Notes: a model not told the origin generated them from the letters alone. Shown: positions 33,446 to 42,928, numbered from the stretch's first letter. The stretch is 64,000 nt of DNA from an uncultured Alistipes sp. (GCF_910580175.1 NZ_CAJTXD010000001.1:186001-250000), one strand, 5' to 3'. Made by a program: numbers and translations.

Positions 33446-35512
33446 TCAAAAGAGCGACCCTTGCGAGGGCGTATCGTCCGGTTTCACGCCAACCGGAGAG
33501 GTTTCCTGTCCGGATGCGGCATATCCGCCCCCGATCATGACCTCGAACTCCTCTTCGGAAATGATCCGGATGCCCAGCTTCTCCGCTTTCTTGAGCTTGG
33601 CCGGCCCCATGTTTTCTCCGGCCACTATATAGTCGACATTGGCCGACACGGCTGCGAGGTTGCGGCCGCCGTGCAACTCGATCAGCTCCTTCATCTCGTC
33701 GCGGCCATGCCGCGCGAACTTACCCGAGATGACGAAACTTTTGCCCGCCAACGCTTCCGAGACCCGCTCCCGCGCCTCGGCTTGCAGCCGCAGCCCGGCA
33801 TCGCGCAGCCGCCCGATGATCCGCAGATTCTCCGCATCGGCAAAATAATCGGCTATGGCGTCGGCGATCTTGGCGCCCACCTCGTCCGCCTCGACCAACT
33901 CCTCGCACGAAGCGTGCATCACAGCGTCCAGCGAACGGAAATGCTCGGCCAGATATTTGGCCGTCGTCTCGCCGACGAACCGGATGCCCAGGCCGAACAA
34001 CACCCTATGGAACGGCACCTCCAGCGACGCGCGGATCGACCGCACGATGTTCTCGGCCGACTTCTCGCCCAAGCGGGGCAGCGGAGCCAGCTGCGGCGCC
34101 CGCAGATCGTAGAGATCCGATATGTCGTGCAGCAACCCGTTCTCGTAGAGCAGCTCCACGGTCTCCTCTCCCAGGCCCTCGATATCCATCGCCTTGCGCC
34201 GGATGAAGTGGATGATGCGGCCGATGATCTGGGGCCGGCAGCCGCTCTGATTGGGGCAATAATGCTTGGCTTCGCCCTCGTAGCGCACCAGCGGAGTGCC
34301 GCACTCGGGACAGCGGTCGATATACTCGAAAGGCCGGCTGTCGGCCGGACGCTCGGCAAGCTCCACGCCCGTGATCTTGGGGATGATCTCGCCGCCTTTC
34401 TCCACGTAAACCATGTCGCCCGGACGGATGTCGAGCAGCGCCATCTGCTCGGCGTTGTGAAGCGTGGCCCGGCGCACCGTAGTGCCGGCCAGCTGTACGG
34501 GTTCCAGATTCGCCACGGGAGTCACGGCCCCCGTGCGGCCCACCTGGAAGTCGACGCTCGTCAAACGGGTCAAAGCCTGCTCGGCCTTGAACTTGTAGGC
34601 CACGGCCCACCTGGGCGCCTTGGCCGTGAAGCCGATCCGGCGGCGGACGGCGAAGTCGTTGACCTTGATGACCACGCCGTCGGTCGGGAAAGGCAGCTCG
34701 CGCCGCGCCGCGTCCCAATAGGCGATGAACGCATCGATCTCCGCCTCGCTGCGGCATATGCGCATATGTTCCGAGACCTTGAAACCCCACTCGCGCGCTT
34801 TCTGCAAACTCTCCCAGTGGGTGGCGAACGGCAGATCGTCGCCGGCAAGCTGGTAGAGCGTGCAATCCAACCCGCGCCGCGCCACGACGGCCGACGACTG
34901 CTGCTTGAGCGTCCCGGCCGCAGCATTGCGCGGATTGGCGAAAAGCGTCTCGCCGGCGGCTTCGCGCTCGGCGTTGATCTTGTCGAACGAAGTGTAGGGC
35001 ATCAATACCTCGCCCCGGATTTCGAAATGGGAAGGCCAGCCGCTGCCGCGCAGCTTCAAGGGCACCGACCGCACCGTGCGGATGTTGGCCGTCACGTCGT
35101 CGCCCGCCACACCGTCGCCGCGCGTCACGGCACGCACTAAACGCCCTTTCTCATAAGTCAGCGAAATGGCCGTGCCGTCGAACTTCAGCTCGCAAACGTA
35201 TTCGACCTGCCCCTCTTCGCGCCCGATGCGGGCCAGGAACTCGTGCAACTCGTCGAGCGAATAGGTGTTGCCCAGCGAAAGCATCGGATAGCGGTGCCGC
35301 ACGGTCTCGAATTCGGCCGTGATGTCGCTGCCCACGCGCACGGTAGGCGAATCGGGATCGGCATACTCGGGATGCAGCCGCTCCAGCTCCAGCAGTTCGC
35401 GCATCATGGCGTCGAACTCGTAATCGGAAATCACAGGAGCGTTCTCGACATAATACTTGTGGCTATGATATTCGAGTTGCCGGCGCAGCTCTTCGATCTT
35501 GTTGCGAATCAT
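33446..35512 (-). CDS. ligA: NAD+-dependent DNA ligase
   Basis: A 688-residue ligase that seals nicks in replication and repair. Order: Ia domain (YHSHKYYVENAPVISDYEFD), adenylation domain with the catalytic lysine in CELKFDGTAI, OB fold, Zn finger (CPECGTPL...YCPNQSGC), HhH domain with GLGEETVELL, and a C-terminal BRCT domain (SFVISGKFARHGRDEM). All are intact; length is typical. A TACCTTTA -7 element on the minus strand at 35534-35541 precedes the start codon. Confidence 0.98.
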   Translation of the reverse strand: MIRNKIEELRRQLEYHSHKYYVENAPVISDYEFDAMMRELLELERLHPEYADPDSPTVRVGSDITAEFETVRHRYPMLSLGNTYSLDELHEFLARIGREEGQVEYVCELKFDGTAISLTYEKGRLVRAVTRGDGVAGDDVTANIRTVRSVPLKLRGSGWPSHFEIRGEVLMPYTSFDKINAEREAAGETLFANPRNAAAGTLKQQSSAVVARRGLDCTLYQLAGDDLPFATHWESLQKAREWGFKVSEHMRICRSEAEIDAFIAYWDAARRELPFPTDGVVIKVNDFAVRRRIGFTAKAPRWAVAYKFKAEQALTRLTSVDFQVGRTGAVTPVANLEPVQLAGTTVRRATLHNAEQMALLDIRPGDMVYVEKGGEIIPKITGVELAERPADSRPFEYIDRCPECGTPLVRYEGEAKHYCPNQSGCRPQIIGRIIHFIRRKAMDIEGLGEETVELLYENGLLHDISDLYDLRAPQLAPLPRLGEKSAENIVRSIRASLEVPFHRVLFGLGIRFVGETTAKYLAEHFRSLDAVMHASCEELVEADEVGAKIADAIADYFADAENLRIIGRLRDAGLRLQAEARERVSEALAGKSFVISGKFARHGRDEMKELIELHGGRNLAAVSANVDYIVAGENMGPAKLKKAEKLGIRIISEEEFEVMIGGGYAASGQETSPVGVKPDDTPSQGSLF

Positions 35513-35623
35513 AAAAATGCCCTATAACTCGTGTAAAGGTACATAATTTGTTTGTAAGCACCGCCAAAAACAAAAAAAATGCAAAAAAAAATTGCAGATG
35601 ACGTACGATAGGCAAATTTTGTT

Positions 35624-35631
35624 TATACTTG
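35624..35631 (+). promoter_or_regulatory. -7 element before the small acidic protein gene
   Basis: TATACTTG, 37 bp before the ATG; a good -33 partner is not seen. The leftward ligA -7 (TACCTTTA, 35534-35541) is in the same 156-bp gap. Confidence 0.4.
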
Positions 35632-35668
35632 CAAAAAATTTTCGCATCCACACAAGGCCAAACATAGT

Positions 35669-35977
35669 ATGGTGAAGAAGCATATTGTAACAAGTTTCCG
35701 CAATCTCAGCCCCGAAATGCAGGAGGCTGTCAAAGAGAAGTACCCCGTAGGATTTACCGACGCGATGATGCGCGTCGACAAACCCAACGGCGATTTTTTC
35801 TATGCCGTGCCGTTCGATACCGATGATACCGCCTATTTAGTGAAGATCGACGTGAAGATCGACGACAACTCCCAGGAGGAAGACGAAAAAGACTACTTCG
35901 ACGACGAAATCAAGGGAGCCGACGAAATCCAGGACGACAACTCCGATTCGGGCGACGGCTCCGACAACGACCTCTGA
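35669..35977 (+). CDS. small acidic protein of unknown function
   Basis: A 102-residue protein with an ordered N-terminal half (VKKHIVTSFRNLSPEMQEAVKEKYPVGF region, then MRVDKPNGDFFYAVPFDTDD) and an extremely acidic tail (residues about 63-102, almost all D/E/S/N). From memory, a protein of this kind occurs in many Bacteroidetes near purA, but it has no assigned role. Tails like this occur in proteins that bind basic partners or mimic nucleic acid. No catalytic motif is seen. It is followed by its own terminator at 36087, so it is probably monocistronic. Confidence 0.8.
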   Translation: MVKKHIVTSFRNLSPEMQEAVKEKYPVGFTDAMMRVDKPNGDFFYAVPFDTDDTAYLVKIDVKIDDNSQEEDEKDYFDDEIKGADEIQDDNSDSGDGSDNDL

Positions 35978-36086
35978 TCCCCGCCATCCGACTTTTTCCG
36001 ACGCCGCTCCCATAGCGGCACCGCCATCCCGGCGGCCCGTGAACGTCTCACTTCGCGTCTGCATCGACACGAAGCGGATTCGTATG

Positions 36087-36117
36087 CGCACGCTCGTTCG
36101 GCGTGCGTTTTTTATTT
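36087..36117 (+). terminator. terminator after the acidic protein gene
   Basis: A 7-bp perfect G/C-rich stem (36087-36093 with 36101-36107), a 7-nt loop and six T residues followed by ATTT. Confidence 0.75.
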
Positions 36118-36138
36118 ATCGGGGATTCTTTTTTCGGA

Positions 36139-36170
36139 TTGGATATTTCGAAGAAAAATTATTATCTTTG
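36139..36170 (+). promoter_or_regulatory. purA promoter
   Basis: TTGG (36139-36142), 20 bp, TATCTTTG (36163-36170), giving a leader of about 40 nt to the purA ATG. Confidence 0.7.
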
Positions 36171-36215
36171 GATGCAAAAAACGTCTTTTGCACAACAAAA
36201 CAAGTTAGCGAGATA

Positions 36216-37484
36216 ATGAAAAAAGTCGATGTGATCCTCGGCCTGCAATGGGGGGACGAGGGCAAAGGCAAGGTCGTGGATGTGCTCACGCCCCGCTACG
36301 ATGTCGTGGCGCGCTTCCAAGGCGGCCCCAATGCCGGCCACACGCTGGAGTTCAACGGCGAGAAATACGTCCTGCGCTCGATTCCCTCGGGCATTTTCCA
36401 GGGCGGCAAGACCAACATCATAGGCAACGGCGTGGTAATCGACGCCATTCTGTTCCGGGCCGAAGCCGAGGAGTTGGCCAAAAGCGGCCACGACCTGACG
36501 CGGCAGCTCTGCATTTCGAAGAAAGCCCACCTCATTCTGCCCACGCACCGCATCCTCGACGCCGCCTACGAAGCGGCCAAGGGAAGCGCCAAGATCGGCA
36601 CCACAGGCAAGGGCATCGGCCCCGCCTACACCGACAAGGTAAGCCGCAACGGCATGCGCGTGGGCGATTTGTTGAGTCCCGATTTCGCGGCGATCTACGC
36701 TCGCGCCAAAGCGCGCCACGAACGTATTTTGCAGAGCCTCGGGTTCCAGTACGACATCGCCGACCTGGAGCGTCAGTGGTTCGACGCCGTGGAGTTCCTG
36801 CGGCGGTTCCGGATCATCGACAGCGAGTACGCCATCAACGATGCCCTGGCCGAGGACAAAAGCATCCTGGCCGAGGGCGCGCAAGGCACGCTGTTGGACG
36901 TCGATTTCGGCTCCTATCCTTTCGTTACCTCGTCCAACACGGTGTGCGCCGGCGTCTGCACCGGCCTGGGCATCGCCCCCAACCGCATCGGCGAAGTCTA
37001 CGGCATCTTCAAAGCCTACTGCACGCGCGTAGGCAGCGGCCCGTTCCCCACGGAGCTGTTCGACGAAACGGGTGCCGAGCTGCGCCGCATAGGCCATGAG
37101 TTCGGCGCCGTCACGGGCCGCGAACGCCGCTGCGGATGGCTCGATCTGGTGGCGCTGAAATATTCGATCATGATCAACGGCGTCACGCAGCTCATCATGA
37201 TGAAGTCCGACGTGATGAACGATTTCGACACGATCCAGGTGGCGACGGCCTACGAAATCGACGGCCGCCGCACGTCGGAATTCCCCTACTCGATCGACGC
37301 GGGGCTGCAACCCGTCTACACCGAATTCGAGGGCTGGAAATGCGACCTGCGCGGCTGCAAGACCTACGATGAATTCCCCGCTGCTTTCAAACGCTACGTC
37401 GAGTTCATCGAGCGCGAAACGGGCGTTCCCGTGCGGATCATCTCCGTGGGGCCGGATCGCGACGAAACGATCGTAAGAAACTGA
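36216..37484 (+). CDS. purA: adenylosuccinate synthetase
   Basis: A 422-residue enzyme that makes adenylosuccinate from IMP, aspartate and GTP, the first step from IMP to AMP. The P-loop LGLQWGDEGKGK (residues 9-20), NAGHT (IMP/Mg site), GTTGKGIGPAYTDK, EGAQGTLLDVDFGSYPFVTSS and GPDRDETI near the C-terminus are all present. The start at 36216 (MKKVDVILGL) is fixed by the promoter, which lies within the longer frame. A 138-bp gap without a terminator separates it from etfB, so read-through is possible. Confidence 0.98.
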   Translation: MKKVDVILGLQWGDEGKGKVVDVLTPRYDVVARFQGGPNAGHTLEFNGEKYVLRSIPSGIFQGGKTNIIGNGVVIDAILFRAEAEELAKSGHDLTRQLCISKKAHLILPTHRILDAAYEAAKGSAKIGTTGKGIGPAYTDKVSRNGMRVGDLLSPDFAAIYARAKARHERILQSLGFQYDIADLERQWFDAVEFLRRFRIIDSEYAINDALAEDKSILAEGAQGTLLDVDFGSYPFVTSSNTVCAGVCTGLGIAPNRIGEVYGIFKAYCTRVGSGPFPTELFDETGAELRRIGHEFGAVTGRERRCGWLDLVALKYSIMINGVTQLIMMKSDVMNDFDTIQVATAYEIDGRRTSEFPYSIDAGLQPVYTEFEGWKCDLRGCKTYDEFPAAFKRYVEFIERETGVPVRIISVGPDRDETIVRN

Positions 37485-37622
37485 AAAGCCGCGCGGCGCA
37501 AGCCTCTAATCGGCTGTCCGGGACACCTCTTGCCCCATCGGAAATACGGACAGAGCGATTCGCCGGCTTCCGATGTCGCGGCCCGAATAGTCAAGAAAAT
37601 TACTAAATCCTAAATACCTTTT

Positions 37623-38501
37623 ATGAAAAAACAACTGAAAATCGTTGTGTTGGCCAAGCAGGTGCCCGACACCCGCAACGTGGGCAAGGACGCCATGACC
37701 CCCGAAGGGACGGTCAACCGTGCGGCTCTGCCTGCCATCTTCAATCCCGAAGACCTCAATGCGCTGGAGATCGCCCTCTCGCTGAAGGATCGCATCGAGG
37801 GCGCCACGGTGCACGTGCTTACCATGGGGCCGCAGCGCGCCGCCGACATCATCCGCGACGCCATGTTCCGCGGCGCCGACGGCGGCTATCTGCTCTCGGG
37901 CCGCGAATTCGCCGGCTCCGACACGCTGGCCACCTCCTATGCCCTTTCATGCGCCTTGCGCAAGATCATGCCCGACGTCATCATCGCCGGCCGTCAGGCC
38001 ATCGACGGCGACACGGCGCAGGTCGGCCCCCAGGTAGCCGAGAAGCTGGGCCTGCCGCAGGTAACCTATGCCGAAGAGATCGTCGAAATCAAGGAGACGT
38101 CGCTGGTCATCAAACGTCGTTTGAGCTGCGGCACTGAGGTCGTCGAGTGTCCCGTTCCGGCCGTCATCACAGTCAACGCCTCAGCGCCCGAATGCCGGCC
38201 GCGCAATGCCAAGCGCGTGATGAAGTTCAAGTGCGCGCTCGCCGCATCGGAAATCGCAGCCGCACCCGACTCCGAAGCCGCACGCCGTGCCGCCGCGAAA
38301 TCTTATTTGCAGATCGTCGAATTCTCGGCCGCCGACGTCGATCCCGATCCGGAGCAGCTGGGGCTGACGGGTTCGCCCACCAAGGTCAAAAAGATCGAAA
38401 ACGTCGTGTTCCAGGCCAAGGAAGCCAAGCGTCTGACGGCCGCCGACGAAGATATCAATTCACTGATGGTCGAACTTATTGCGAGCCATACGCTCGGTTA
38501 A
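37623..38501 (+). CDS. etfB: electron transfer flavoprotein beta subunit (FixA-like)
   Basis: A 292-residue ETF beta subunit: KIVVLAKQVPDTRNVGKDA at the start, the AMP/FAD-site segment DVIIAGRQAIDGDTAQVGPQVAEKLGLPQVT split by conserved GDTAQVGP, and the recognition-loop region. It is longer than classical EtfB (about 255) and like FixA-type subunits. ETFs accept electrons from acyl-CoA dehydrogenases, or bifurcate electrons when an extra FAD is present in the beta subunit. It is 13 bp before etfA and heads a three-gene operon. Confidence 0.95.
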   Translation: MKKQLKIVVLAKQVPDTRNVGKDAMTPEGTVNRAALPAIFNPEDLNALEIALSLKDRIEGATVHVLTMGPQRAADIIRDAMFRGADGGYLLSGREFAGSDTLATSYALSCALRKIMPDVIIAGRQAIDGDTAQVGPQVAEKLGLPQVTYAEEIVEIKETSLVIKRRLSCGTEVVECPVPAVITVNASAPECRPRNAKRVMKFKCALAASEIAAAPDSEAARRAAAKSYLQIVEFSAADVDPDPEQLGLTGSPTKVKKIENVVFQAKEAKRLTAADEDINSLMVELIASHTLG

Positions 38502-38514
38502 ATCGTTTTAACGC

Positions 38515-39534
38515 ATGAACAACATATTCGTCTATATCGAGATCGAAGAGGGCAAAATCGCCGACGTGAGTCTCGAACTGCTGACCAAGGGCCGCGAGCT
38601 GGCCTCGACGTTGGGCGTCGGTCTGGACGCCGTAGTGCTGGGCGAGAACCTCGCCGGCATCGAAAAGGAACTGGCCAAGTATGGCGCCGACACGGTGTGG
38701 AAAGCCGACGACAAGACTTTCGCCCCGTTCCGCACGCTGCCCCACACGGCCGTGCTTTGCGGGCTGATCGAGCAGGAGAAGCCCCAGATCGTCCTTTTCG
38801 GCGCCACGTGCATCGGCCGCGACTTCGCGCCCCGCGTCTCGTCGGCCCTGCACAGCGGTCTGACGGCCGACTGCACCCAGCTGGTCATCGGCGAACACAA
38901 AGACCCCAAGAGCGGCAAGGAATACACCGACCTTTTGTACCAGATCCGCCCCGCTTTCGGCGGCAACATCATTGCCACGATCGTCAACCCCGACCACCGG
39001 CCCCAGATGGCCACCGTGCGCGAGGGCGTGATGCGCAAGGAATACGCCGCGCAGCCCGGAAAGGGCGAGGCGAAAGCCATCGACTGGAAGAAGTTCGTCA
39101 AAGACACCGACCTGGCCGTGCGGATCGTCGAGCGGCAGATCGAAGAACGCAAGATCGACATCAAGGGTGCCGGAATCATCGTAGCCGGCGGCTACGGCAT
39201 GGGGTCGAAGGAGAACTTCAAGCTCGTGCACGAACTGGCCGACGTCCTGGGCGGCGAAGTAGGCGCCAGCCGCGCCGCGGTGGATGCCGGATTTACCGAA
39301 CATGCGCGCCAGGTGGGCCAGACGGGCGTGACGGTGCGTCCCAAACTCTACATCGCCTGCGGCATCTCGGGCCAGATCCAACACACGGCCGGCATGGATC
39401 AGTCGTCGATGGTCATCTCGATCAACACCGATCCCGAAGCACCGATCAACAAGATCGCCGACTACGCCATCACGGGCGACGTGAGCGATATCATCCCCAA
39501 AATGATCAAGTACTACAAACAAAATTCGAAGTAA
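38515..39534 (+). CDS. etfA: electron transfer flavoprotein alpha subunit
   Basis: A 339-residue ETF alpha subunit. The N-terminal domain (EGKIADVSLELLTKGRELA) is followed by the C-terminal FAD domain with GGYGMGSKENF, GASRAAVDAGF, RQVGQTGVTVRPKLYIACGISGQIQH and INTDPEAPI, all family hallmarks of the dinucleotide-binding fold. It forms a heterodimer with EtfB. Its stop codon overlaps the acyl-CoA dehydrogenase start by one base (TAATG), a sign of coupled translation. Confidence 0.96.
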   Translation: MNNIFVYIEIEEGKIADVSLELLTKGRELASTLGVGLDAVVLGENLAGIEKELAKYGADTVWKADDKTFAPFRTLPHTAVLCGLIEQEKPQIVLFGATCIGRDFAPRVSSALHSGLTADCTQLVIGEHKDPKSGKEYTDLLYQIRPAFGGNIIATIVNPDHRPQMATVREGVMRKEYAAQPGKGEAKAIDWKKFVKDTDLAVRIVERQIEERKIDIKGAGIIVAGGYGMGSKENFKLVHELADVLGGEVGASRAAVDAGFTEHARQVGQTGVTVRPKLYIACGISGQIQHTAGMDQSSMVISINTDPEAPINKIADYAITGDVSDIIPKMIKYYKQNSK

Positions 39535-41258
39535 TGGCTAATTTCTTTTCAGATAACAAGGATTTGCAGTTCCACCTCCAGCATCCGATGATGCGCAAGA
39601 TCGTGGAGCTGAAGGAGCGCGGCTTCGCCGAGAAAGACCTCTACGACTACGCACCGCAGAATTTCGACGACGCGATGGACTCCTACCGTCGCGTGCTGGA
39701 AATCGCCGGCGAAGTGTGCGGCGACGTCATTGCGCCCAACGCCGAAGGGGTCGACCACGAAGGCCCGCGCGTAGTGAACGACCATGTGGAATACGCTTCC
39801 GGCACTGTCCAGAACATGAAAGCCATTGTCGATGCCGGGCTGAGCGGACTCACGCTGCCCCGCAAGTACGACGGTCTGAACTTCCCGCTCGTATGCTTCG
39901 TGATGGCCAACGAAATGGTGGCCCGCGCCGATGCCGGCTTCGAGAACATCTGGGGCTTGCAAGACTGCGCCGAGACGCTGAACGAATTCGCTTCCGAGGA
40001 AATCAAACAGAAGTTCCTGCCGTGGGTGTCGGCCGGCGCGACCTGCGCGATGGACCTTACGGAACCCGATGCCGGATCGGATTTGGGTGCCGTGATGCTC
40101 AAAGCCACCTGGTCGGAAGAGAAGCAAACGTGGCTCCTGAACGGTGTAAAACGTTTCATTACCAACGGCGACGGCGACGTATCGCTGGTGCTGGCCCGCA
40201 CCGAGGAAGGCACCACCGACGCCCGCGGCCTGTCGATGCTGGTCTATGACAAGCGCGACGGCGGCGTGAAGGTGCGCCGCATCGAAAACAAACTAGGTAT
40301 CAAAGGCTCGCCCACGTGCGAACTGGTCTTTACCAACGCACCGGCCCAACTGGTCGGCGACCGCAAGATGGGTCTCATAAAGTATGTGATGTCGCTGATG
40401 AACGCCGCCCGCCTGGGTATCGGCGCGCAATCGGTCGGCACGTGCGAAGCCGCCTACCGCGAAGCGCTTAAATACGCCCACGAGCGTGCCCAGTTCGGCA
40501 AACCCATCATCCGCTTCGCGGCCATCTCGGAGATGCTCTCCAACATGAAAGCCAAGTTGCAGGGCGCCCGTGCGCTGCTCTACGAAACCACGCGCTTCGT
40601 AGAAGTCTACAAGCAGTATACCCACATCTCGCACGAACGGCCGCTCGAAGCCGAAGAACGTCAGGAAATGAAGTTCTACACCCGGCTGGCCGACGGTTTC
40701 ACGCCGCTTGTGAAGCTCTTCTCGTCGGAGTACGCCAACCAGCTGGCCTACGACGCCATTCAGATTCATGGCGGCTCGGGTTTCATGAAAGACTACCCCT
40801 GCGAACGCATCTACCGCGACGCCCGCATCATGAACATCTACGAGGGTACCTCGCAATTGCAGGTCGTGGCCGCCATCAACGCCGTGACCAAGGGCACGTT
40901 CCTGGAGCAGATCGAACGCTATGCAGCCGAGAACTACTGCGAAGCCATGCAACCCGTGGCGGCGAAGCTCAAGGAACTGACAGCGAAGTTCGTCGAAATG
41001 GTCGAGCGCGTCGAGGCCGGCGACAAGGAAAAACCCGGATTCAAGGACTTCCATGCACGCCGTCTGGTCGAAACCGCAGGACACATCATCATCGCTTATC
41101 TGCTGGCCCGCCAAGCCGGCGAGTGCGAGGAATATGTCAACTCGGCGCTTATCTTCCCGAAACTGGCCGAAGGCAAAATTGCGGAAGCATACACCTACGT
41201 GATGAACTCCTCGCTGGAGGATGTCGACCTGTTCAAGACAGTCGAAGAAGAATGTTAG
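39534..41258 (+). CDS. acyl-CoA dehydrogenase
   Basis: A 574-residue flavoprotein dehydrogenase. Conserved segments: AMDLTEPDAGSD (FAD/substrate binding), FITNGDGDVSLV, IKGSPTCELVF, and the C-terminal QIHGGSGFMKDYP with YEGTSQLQ, whose glutamate corresponds to the catalytic base. The C-terminus extends about 130 residues beyond the usual ~380-residue enzymes, as in the long ACAD subgroup. With its private ETF pair it probably reduces or oxidises a short-chain acyl-CoA; direction and chain length are not readable. The ATG overlaps the etfA stop. It ends the operon at a strong terminator. Confidence 0.93.
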   Translation: MANFFSDNKDLQFHLQHPMMRKIVELKERGFAEKDLYDYAPQNFDDAMDSYRRVLEIAGEVCGDVIAPNAEGVDHEGPRVVNDHVEYASGTVQNMKAIVDAGLSGLTLPRKYDGLNFPLVCFVMANEMVARADAGFENIWGLQDCAETLNEFASEEIKQKFLPWVSAGATCAMDLTEPDAGSDLGAVMLKATWSEEKQTWLLNGVKRFITNGDGDVSLVLARTEEGTTDARGLSMLVYDKRDGGVKVRRIENKLGIKGSPTCELVFTNAPAQLVGDRKMGLIKYVMSLMNAARLGIGAQSVGTCEAAYREALKYAHERAQFGKPIIRFAAISEMLSNMKAKLQGARALLYETTRFVEVYKQYTHISHERPLEAEERQEMKFYTRLADGFTPLVKLFSSEYANQLAYDAIQIHGGSGFMKDYPCERIYRDARIMNIYEGTSQLQVVAAINAVTKGTFLEQIERYAAENYCEAMQPVAAKLKELTAKFVEMVERVEAGDKEKPGFKDFHARRLVETAGHIIIAYLLARQAGECEEYVNSALIFPKLAEGKIAEAYTYVMNSSLEDVDLFKTVEEEC

Positions 41259-41300
41259 CATTCCCGACCGGCACGCATGTTCCGCTGCCGTTCCGTCGCG

Positions 41301-41333
41301 AAAAGCGGGTCTGAATAACAGACCCGCTTTTTT
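41301..41333 (+). terminator. terminator of the etfBA-ACAD operon
   Basis: A 13-bp perfect stem (41301-41313 with 41319-41331) around a 5-nt AATAA loop, ending in a T-run. Confidence 0.92.
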
Positions 41334-41480
41334 CATGAGACGCCCATCCGAAAAGAGCGTCCGCGAAACTCAACGTTCGGCAAAACAACGCTCATACGTT
41401 TTTTTCGACCATAAAATCGCAGTTATTGACTTTTTACGGGAATTGGCAGGATACGTGTGCCGGAATCCGGAAAATTGGAT

Positions 41481-41488
41481 TACCTTTG
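41481..41488 (+). promoter_or_regulatory. -7 element of the pseudouridine synthase gene
   Basis: TACCTTTG, 23 bp before the ATG at 41512. The -33 region is weak (GTGTG near 41456). Confidence 0.45.
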
Positions 41489-41511
41489 CGCCGTTAAACC
41501 ATCACATCATA

Positions 41512-42867
41512 ATGAAAGAGAACAAAAACGACTCGACCACGGTGCTGGCACGATTCGGCCGCGACAAACGGCAGCGCACCGTGACCGCCACGGCGGAACG
41601 CGTCGAGCGTCGCCCGCGTTTGCAGCGCGATGCTGCCGATGCGGAGCAAACGCCCCGTCCCAAACGGGCGTCGTACAATCCCAACTTCACGCACGACAAC
41701 CGTCCGACGTTCGAAGAAAAACCGCGCCGCAGCCCGCAAAACCGCTACGATACGCCGTCGCAAGAAAACGACAACCGCCCGTTCGGCAAAAAAACGTACA
41801 GATCGTTCGACGACAAACCGGCATACGATAGCAAACCCCGCTTCGACAACGACAGGTCCCGCTTCGGCTCCAAGCCCTATCGCGGCCCGCAGAACCGCTA
41901 CGAAGACGCTCCGCAGCAGGATGGACGCCGCCAATTCAGCGAACAGCGCGGCCCGAAACACTTCGGCACCAAACCGGGATTCAGATCCGACGACGACCGC
42001 AAAGGCGGCCCGAAAAAATTCGGCCCCAAGAACCACGGCGAGAAATACGCCTCCGACAAAAAAAGCGGACGCCCCTACGGCGACAAACCGGCATTCCGCA
42101 AACGCAACGACAAACCGGTATCCTATCCGAAATACGATCCTGCCAAGCAGACCGGCGAAATGCGGCTGAACCGCTATCTTGCGCAATCGGGCATCTGCTC
42201 GCGCCGCGAAGCCGACGACTTCATCACGGCGGGTCTGGTGTCGGTAAACGGCCGGATCATCACGGAACTGGGCACCAAGGTCATGCCCACCGACGAAGTG
42301 AAATTCAACGACAGCCGTGTCGAAGGCGAAAAGAAAGTCTACCTGGTGCTGAACAAGCCCAAGGGCTATGTGACATCGCTGGACGATCCCCATGCCGGCA
42401 AAACCGTGATGGAACTGGTAGCCGGCGCCTGCGAGGAACGCGTATATCCGGTGGGACGGCTGGACAAGAACAGTCTGGGCCTGCTGCTGTTTACCAACGA
42501 CGGCGACCTGACCAAGCAACTGACCCACCCCTCCTACCGCAAGAAGAAAATCTACCAAGTATCGCTGGACAAACCGCTGACCCGGGCCGACATGGATCGC
42601 ATAGCCGAAGGCATCACGCTGGAGGACGGCGAAATCTTTGCCGACGAAATCTCGTATGTCAAGGAAAACAAGCAGGAAATAGGCATCGAAATCCACTCGG
42701 GCCGCAACCGCATCGTACGCCGCATCTTCGAGTTCCTGGGCTACACTGTGACCAAACTCGACCGAGTATACTACGCGGGACTGACCAAAAAGAACCTCAA
42801 GCGCGGCGCATGGAGGTTCCTCTCGCGCGAAGAAGTGGAACGGCTGAAATCGGGCCGCTACGAATAA
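41512..42867 (+). CDS. RluB/RsuA-family rRNA pseudouridine synthase with disordered N-terminal tail
   Basis: A 451-residue protein in two very different parts. Residues 1-215 are low complexity, rich in Arg, Lys, Asp, Pro, Phe and Tyr with recurring short units such as DDKPAYDSKPRF and KFGPKNHG; this part is surely disordered and likely binds RNA. From residue 217 (MRLNRYLAQSGICSRREAD) an S4 RNA-binding domain begins, followed by the catalytic domain with GRLDKNSLGLLL (D318 as the catalytic aspartate) and SGRNRIVRRIFEFLGY. The enzyme isomerises uridine to pseudouridine in 23S or 16S rRNA; position unknown. The ATG at 41512 follows the -7 box; the longer frame to 41221 would enter the previous gene. 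Confidence 0.93.
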   Translation: MKENKNDSTTVLARFGRDKRQRTVTATAERVERRPRLQRDAADAEQTPRPKRASYNPNFTHDNRPTFEEKPRRSPQNRYDTPSQENDNRPFGKKTYRSFDDKPAYDSKPRFDNDRSRFGSKPYRGPQNRYEDAPQQDGRRQFSEQRGPKHFGTKPGFRSDDDRKGGPKKFGPKNHGEKYASDKKSGRPYGDKPAFRKRNDKPVSYPKYDPAKQTGEMRLNRYLAQSGICSRREADDFITAGLVSVNGRIITELGTKVMPTDEVKFNDSRVEGEKKVYLVLNKPKGYVTSLDDPHAGKTVMELVAGACEERVYPVGRLDKNSLGLLLFTNDGDLTKQLTHPSYRKKKIYQVSLDKPLTRADMDRIAEGITLEDGEIFADEISYVKENKQEIGIEIHSGRNRIVRRIFEFLGYTVTKLDRVYYAGLTKKNLKRGAWRFLSREEVERLKSGRYE

Positions 42868-42893
42868 CCCGAACTCTTTGCGTTCGAAAACAT

Positions 42894-42928
42894 GCCCCGG
42901 GCCGCTCGCTGTAGCCCGGGGCGTTTTA
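42894..42928 (+). terminator. terminator after the pseudouridine synthase gene
   Basis: A 9-bp perfect G/C stem (42894-42902 with 42914-42922), an 11-nt loop and GTTTTAT tail. The following 200 bp to 43129 shows no gene. Confidence 0.8.
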
